From Arthrobacter mobilis (GTDB taxonomy: Bacteria > Actinomycetota > Actinomycetes > Actinomycetales > Micrococcaceae): a stretch of DNA of 36,016 nucleotides. The DNA lies in assembly GCF_012395835.1 (NCBI RefSeq), contig NZ_JAAZSQ010000016.1, forward strand, positions 1-36,016, read 5' to 3'. The notes beneath the pieces were generated by a model, which was not told the DNA's origin, made no database searches, and was given only the letters and a program-made list of their open reading frames with translations. Below, in pieces: positions 32,467-36,016 of this stretch. The position numbers and the translations under genes were made by a program. Within the stretch, counting starts at the first letter, position 1. Every line of letters begins with the position of its first letter.

Positions 32467-33132
32467 TCAGCCGTGTGCGCGCAGGAACGCCGCGGCCGGC
32501 CCTGCCAGTGACGCCCCGACGTCGTCCGCGCTGCGCTTCAGGCCGGCAACGTCGAAGGAGTGGTCGCCACCTTCGCGCCACTGCAGCGTTGCTGCCGGGC
32601 CGATGCGGGCCACGACTGCCTCGAGCAGTTCCGGGGATGCGAACGGGTCGCGTGTGCCCTGCAGGAAAAGCATCGGCAGGGTCAGGCCGTACAGGTGCTC
32701 GTCGCGCACTTTGTCCGGCTTGCCGGGCGGGTGCAGCGGATAGCCGAGGAAAACCAGTCCGGCCGCAGGCATGCCCTCGGCCACCGCCATGGACGCCATG
32801 CGCCCGCCAAAGGACTTGCCGGCGGCTTAGAGGGGCTCGCCGTCCGCGCGGGCCGCGGCCGCGGCGATCGCCGCCCGCCAGGCGGCGATCGCCGCGGGAG
32901 GCCGGTCCGGGAACTTCTTGCCCGCTTCGCGGTACGGGAAGTTGAAGCGGAGGGTGGCCACGCCGTCGTCGTTCAAGGCGCGGGTGAAGCCGGCCAGGAA
33001 CGGGTGGTCCATCCCGGCACCGGCCCCGTGGGCCAGCACGAGCGTGGCGAAGGGCTGCGCGGGGCGGGCGTAGACGCCTGACACCAGGGCATCGCCGACG
33101 GCGATGGCGACGGGGGATTCCGGGATGGGCAT
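32467..33132 (-). pseudogene. alpha/beta hydrolase (COG3571-like), interrupted by one in-frame stop
   Basis: Read through, 221 residues start MPIPESPVAIAVGDALVSGV at ATG 33132 and end FLRAHG. Family features are all there: LVLAHGAGAGMDHPF as oxyanion loop, LRFNFPYREAGK, the nucleophile elbow AAGKSFGGRM, GYPLHPPGKPDKVRDEHL, the acid in LFLQGTRDPF, and the histidine in EGGDHSF. A TAA at plus-strand 32827-32829 interrupts the frame at residue 102, three residues before GKSFGG. The two halves are in the same frame with no shift, so a single nonsense change explains it. The first half lacks the nucleophile and cannot work alone. Either a recent pseudogene or a sequencing error. The start lies nine bases after the beta-helix gene stop, so the two form an operon. 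Confidence 0.85.
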
Positions 33133-33141
33133 GTCTCGTCC

Positions 33142-34434
33142 TTAATCCACGAACCAGCTGACGCCGTCGATCCAGAGCTCACTGTGGGCGGTGTTGCCTG
33201 TGCGGATGCGTAACTGACCGCCGGGCTGGATCAGTGCCAGGGACGAATTCTGCCAGGTGGTGCCGCCGGCAGCCGGCCTGACGTCCTGGATGGGCCGGTA
33301 CCCGGCAGGCAGGAGCCCGGGAATGGTGTAGGTCGTGTTGGTGGTGAAGTTTCCGCCGACGGTGCGGACGAATGCCCCCCGCAGGAATACCTGCCGGCCG
33401 ATCTTCCGGTACTGCGGCAGGCTGGCCGGGTGCGGGGAAATGCCCGAGGCCGGTATGGGGAAGTTCTGCCAGTTTTCACTCTTGCTGTAGAACTCCGGAG
33501 TGTTGCCGGCCCACGCCGAATTCTCCCAGTCAATATTGGTCAGCTGCGGGTCCGTCTTCCACGGCTCGATGCTGTTGACGATACGGTTTCCCGTGAAGGT
33601 CCCGGAGCCCCTGACGGTGGTGCTCTTGCCAAAGAGGGATATGCCGTAGCCGCCGGTGATATTCCTGCCGTCGATGTAGTTACCGGAGGCAACCAGATCC
33701 TGCGGCGGCATGGTCCTGGTGCTGCTGCCCAGGACCATTGCGAGCCCCTGCCTGCAGTTGACCACGATGTTGTTCGAAACAGTCAGGGCCTTTCCGCCGT
33801 GAGTATCGAACCCGGCCCATTCGGTGAAGTTCAGGATGACATTTCCGTCGACGCTGACCCGCTCGGACCGCGCAGCTTCGTAGTTGCCGAGGTCGGTGAG
33901 CGCGATGCCGTAGCTGTTGGTCACAACGCCGGCGTGGGCGAAGGCGTCCCGGACCACATTGTCGTGGATCCGGCTGTCCTTCATGGAGACTGCCATGATC
34001 CCGGCGTAGCGCACTCGTTCGATCAGGTTCTGGGCTACTTCCGCGTTCCGAAGCCAGGTCAGGCGCATCGCCTCGCCGCTGGAGTCGTGCAGCCAGCACC
34101 TGAGCAGCGTGAGCCCGCTCAGCGGGTTCTGTTCGCTGCCGACCGCATTGACCAGGTTGTTCCCGATGGTGTAGGTCCCGGCCTCTCCGGCGCCGGCGAG
34201 CTCGATCCCTTGGAGGCGGACGCCGCTGCTGGTGATGTTGAAGATTTGGTTGTTGGGGCCGGCTTGGATTTTGCCGTCCATGAAGGTGAGCGGCTTGGCG
34301 ATGTTCACGTAGCTGCTTACGTTGCATGTGGGCCCGGACGGCAGCCGCAGCTTCCCGCCGCTGGGGGCGCCGTCGATGGCCGCCTGGATGGCGGCCGTGT
34401 CATCGTTACCTTGGCCAACGCCGGGTATTTCCAT
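33142..34434 (-). CDS. right-handed beta-helix protein with phage-tail-like C-terminal domain
   Basis: 430 residues. NDDTAAIQAAIDGAPSGGKL (10-29) is the classic cap-and-first-coil of pectate-lyase-like beta helices. Repeating coils follow with Asn ladders (NAEVAQNLIERV, DSRIHDNVVRDA, RVSVDGNVIL, ALTVSNNIVVN). From about 340 a separate domain (YRKIGRQVFLRGAFVRTVGG then IPGLLPAGYRPIQDV) is of the kind found at the C-terminus of phage tail fibres and minor tail proteins. No signal peptide is visible from ATG 34434, preceded by GGAAGGGA about ten bases away. No other phage gene is nearby. It may be a domesticated tailspike, part of a tail-derived particle or a polysaccharide enzyme. Coordinates solid, function open. 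Confidence 0.8.
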   Translation of the reverse strand: MEIPGVGQGNDDTAAIQAAIDGAPSGGKLRLPSGPTCNVSSYVNIAKPLTFMDGKIQAGPNNQIFNITSSGVRLQGIELAGAGEAGTYTIGNNLVNAVGSEQNPLSGLTLLRCWLHDSSGEAMRLTWLRNAEVAQNLIERVRYAGIMAVSMKDSRIHDNVVRDAFAHAGVVTNSYGIALTDLGNYEAARSERVSVDGNVILNFTEWAGFDTHGGKALTVSNNIVVNCRQGLAMVLGSSTRTMPPQDLVASGNYIDGRNITGGYGISLFGKSTTVRGSGTFTGNRIVNSIEPWKTDPQLTNIDWENSAWAGNTPEFYSKSENWQNFPIPASGISPHPASLPQYRKIGRQVFLRGAFVRTVGGNFTTNTTYTIPGLLPAGYRPIQDVRPAAGGTTWQNSSLALIQPGGQLRIRTGNTAHSELWIDGVSWFVD

Positions 34435-34590
34435 GTCGCACTGGTCCCTTCCACTTGCAGATGGCGGCGCAGTCGCTGCATTGCAGCTGATGACGCAGCA
34501 GGTACGCCAAGGGTAGTGGCTCCCGGGGAATGAGCGATCAGTCCTTGCGGCAGATGCCGTCGGGGGGCAGGAAATACGGAAGCTGGGCCG

Positions 34591-35211
34591 TCACTCGAAC
34601 CGCGACGGGTCGCCCATGCCGTACCGGACGATTTCGGCGTAACCGCCGGAGAAGTCCACGACGGTGGTGGGTTCGGGACCGCAGTCGCCCGAATCCACGA
34701 CCGCGTCCACCGCGTGGTCCAGACGCTCCTTGATTTCCCAGCCCTGGGTCATCGGATCCTCATGGTCCGGCAGCAGCAGGGTGCTGGACAGCAGCGGCTC
34801 GCCCAGTTCGGCGAGCAGCGCCTGGACCACCTTGTGGTCCGGGATGCGCACCCCGACAGTCTTCTTTTTCGGGTGCAGCAGCCGGCGCGGAACTTCCTTG
34901 GTGGCCGGCAGAATGAAGGTGTAGGCGCCCGGCGTGACCGCCTTGATGCTGCGGAACACCTCGTTGCCGATGTGGACGAACTGCCCCAACTGGGCGAAGT
35001 CCCTGCAGACGAGGGTGAAGTGGTGTTTGTCGTCGAGGCGGCGGATCGCACGGATCCGGTCCAGCGCCTCTTTGTTGCCCAGCTGGGCCCCGAGCGCGTA
35101 ACAGGAATCCGTCGGATAGGCGATCAGTCCGCCGGACCGTACCAAGTCGGCAATCTGGCCGATGGTGCGCGGCTGGGGATCCTGGGGGTGGACATCGAAG
35201 AATCTGGCCAT
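34591..35211 (-). CDS. YciO/Sua5/YrdC family protein, L-threonylcarbamoyladenylate synthase-like
   Basis: 206 residues from ATG 35211 (MARFFDVHPQDPQPRTIGQI). The YrdC-fold motifs are visible: GGLIAYPTDSCYALG at 27-41, KHHFTLVCRDFAQL with a conserved K and the R of the RNA/nucleotide pocket, PGAYTFILPATKEVPR, VGVRIPDH, and LLSSTLLLP. The variant KKKTVGVRIPDH fits the YciO subgroup rather than housekeeping TsaC/Sua5, so it may or may not make the threonylcarbamoyl-AMP for the t6A tRNA modification. It follows the 153-residue hypothetical gene by nine bases, so the two form an operon. Cytosolic. Confidence 0.9.
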   Translation of the reverse strand: MARFFDVHPQDPQPRTIGQIADLVRSGGLIAYPTDSCYALGAQLGNKEALDRIRAIRRLDDKHHFTLVCRDFAQLGQFVHIGNEVFRSIKAVTPGAYTFILPATKEVPRRLLHPKKKTVGVRIPDHKVVQALLAELGEPLLSSTLLLPDHEDPMTQGWEIKERLDHAVDAVVDSGDCGPEPTTVVDFSGGYAEIVRYGMGDPSRFE

Positions 35212-35220
35212 GGCATGAGC

Positions 35221-35682
35221 TTACGGCCCAAAGTGCTGCGGCACCGCCAGGACGAACCTGAGGACCCTGAATCTGTTCCAGTAGGCAAATCCCAGGAACA
35301 CCCCGGGTGCTACTTCGCGGATTTCGTCGCGGATCCACCGGGCGATCCATGACGTGCGCCGGTAATCGAGGATGATTGCCGGGTTGGTGTCGAGCCGGCT
35401 CGGGCCGTAATAGACTTCGGCGCGGACGGCCAGCGTGCCCAGCGGTCCCACTTTGTTGCGGACGGTTTCCGAGCCGGGGTCGAAGACCTTCCCCTTCCAG
35501 ACGATCAGGCGGATCAGTCCGGCTGCGGCCGCGCCGGCTGCTGAGCCCGGTGCGACAATCAAGGTTCCCTCGCAGTCCCCGGCAGGAATCCGGCCCGGCA
35601 CCGAACTCTGGAAGAGGCGGTCAAGCTGTTTCCGGGGAGTGCGCAGCAAGCGGCCAACTGTCATGGAGGGCGCGTCAGTCAT
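35221..35682 (-). CDS. hypothetical protein (153 aa), operon partner of the YciO-like gene
   Basis: Starts MTDAPSMTVGRLLRTPRKQL at ATG 35682; ATG 35664 is an alternative. The centre and end read IRLIVWKGKVFDPGSETVRN, RAEVYYGPSRLDTNPAIILD, YRRTSWIARWIRDEIREVAP and GVFLGFAYWNRFRVLRFVLA. Alternating strands with aromatic residues suggest a small beta-barrel. I have seen similar proteins unnamed in actinobacteria and proteobacteria but cannot name a function. No membrane segment or signal peptide. Stop is nine bases before the YciO-like start, so the genes are translationally close. Confidence 0.7.
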   Translation of the reverse strand: MTDAPSMTVGRLLRTPRKQLDRLFQSSVPGRIPAGDCEGTLIVAPGSAAGAAAAGLIRLIVWKGKVFDPGSETVRNKVGPLGTLAVRAEVYYGPSRLDTNPAIILDYRRTSWIARWIRDEIREVAPGVFLGFAYWNRFRVLRFVLAVPQHFGP

Positions 35683-35808
35683 GAATCCGGTTCTTCCTGG
35701 GCGTACCGTGAACCGTGATGGACGGCTGTCCGGTTCGAAACTTCAGCAAACCACGTGCCCGTTACTGCAGTGTCATCGGGGCAGAAGCATGGTCCGGCCC
35801 AACCATGG

Positions 35809-35847
35809 AAAAGCCGGGGACGGCGCCTGCTTGACGCCGCCCCCGGC
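35809..35847 (-). terminator. intrinsic terminator of the TPP-enzyme gene
   Basis: On the minus strand GCCGGGGGCGGC (35847-35836) pairs with GCCGTCCCCGGC (35824-35813) with one mismatch, followed by TTTT (35812-35809). It lies just downstream of the gene end at 35859 and has the hairpin plus U-tract of an intrinsic terminator. Confidence 0.75.
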
Positions 35848-35858
35848 CTGCCCCACTC

Positions 35859-36016
35859 TCAGTAGGCCTTGGTGCGTTGGTCGACGAGGAGGTGGATGAG
35901 GGCGAAGGTTTTGTCCGTGTCGATCGCGGCCAGGGCGGCGGTGACGGCGGCGGGCACGTCCTGGTCGGCCTCGACGCGGACCCCGTAGCCGCCGAAGGCG
36001 GTGGCCATGAGGGCGA
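35859..36016 (-). CDS. C-terminal end of a probable thiamine-diphosphate-dependent enzyme (partial)
   Basis: Only the last 52 residues are inside the window; the 5' part continues beyond position 36016. The visible sequence reads ATAFGGYGVRVEADQDVPAA then VTAALAAIDTDKTFALIHLL and ends VDQRTKAY. The pattern A.A.G..G.RV....DVPAAV..AL matches the end of ThDP-dependent decarboxylases and acetolactate-synthase-like enzymes. The exact member (pyruvate or indolepyruvate decarboxylase, ALS-like) cannot be told from so short a piece. A terminator follows directly. Confidence 0.65.
   Translation of the reverse strand, partial: ALMATAFGGYGVRVEADQDVPAAVTAALAAIDTDKTFALIHLLVDQRTKAY

Noticed and set aside
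1-36016. CRISPR array, tRNA or rRNA genes, prophage or replication origin
   Set aside because: No regularly spaced repeats, no cloverleaf-type sequence, no rRNA-like stretch and no phage structural cluster were seen on reading; a computational scan was not possible.

Overview
The window is high-GC DNA with strong G/C preference at third codon positions, frequent GTG starts and GGAGG-type ribosome binding sites. Several families are typical of Actinobacteria: an SCO1664-like protein, an MSMEG_4193-like phosphomutase, an AfsR/SARP-type regulator, a PucR-type regulator and EF-G2. The flavour suggests a soil actinobacterium of the Arthrobacter/Micrococcaceae type. That placement is inference from protein families, not from a marker gene.

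Layout. 1-5.2 kb: a broken secretory reading frame, a YeeZ-like SDR protein on the minus strand, then a response-regulator/thioredoxin-reductase fusion facing a UBP-type zinc-finger protein. 5.6-8.4 kb: a compact unit of two small orphan proteins, a subtilisin-like (S8) protease without signal peptide, and a detached propeptide-like protein 4 bp downstream. It is flanked by unusually dense inverted repeats. 8.4-10.9 kb: orphan small genes, a three-helix membrane protein and debris of two insertion sequences (a TnpB-type and an IstA-type fragment). 10.9-15.2 kb: a DUF808 membrane protein, several unrecognised genes and an FMN reductase with a C-terminal frameshift. 15.3-21 kb: a thymidylate-kinase-like protein, an overlapping phosphomutase/SCO1664 pair, and a MoxR-type ATPase with a VWA protein. 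21-23 kb: a small coiled-coil/HTH-like protein and a secreted protein.

23-30.2 kb: a very large SARP-type ATPase regulator, then a fatty acid desaturase with its ferredoxin-reductase electron donor, divergent from a PucR-type regulator across a short spacer carrying an inverted repeat. 30.2-36 kb: EF-G2, an alpha/beta hydrolase gene broken by one in-frame stop, a beta-helix protein with a phage-tail-like C-terminus, a YciO/Sua5-type protein with a small partner, and the 3' end of a probable thiamine-diphosphate enzyme.

Functional units. The desaturase and reductase form an electron-transfer pair, probably controlled by the PucR protein. The MoxR/VWA pair probably acts as a chaperone on an unidentified client. 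The S8 cluster looks like a cytoplasmic protease with a separately encoded folding or inhibitory partner, and is the best candidate here for a poorly described system. Many genes in the first 22 kb are orphans separated by long empty spacers with decayed genes, which marks accessory DNA. The last 13 kb is more densely packed and more conserved. No tRNA, rRNA or CRISPR array was seen.
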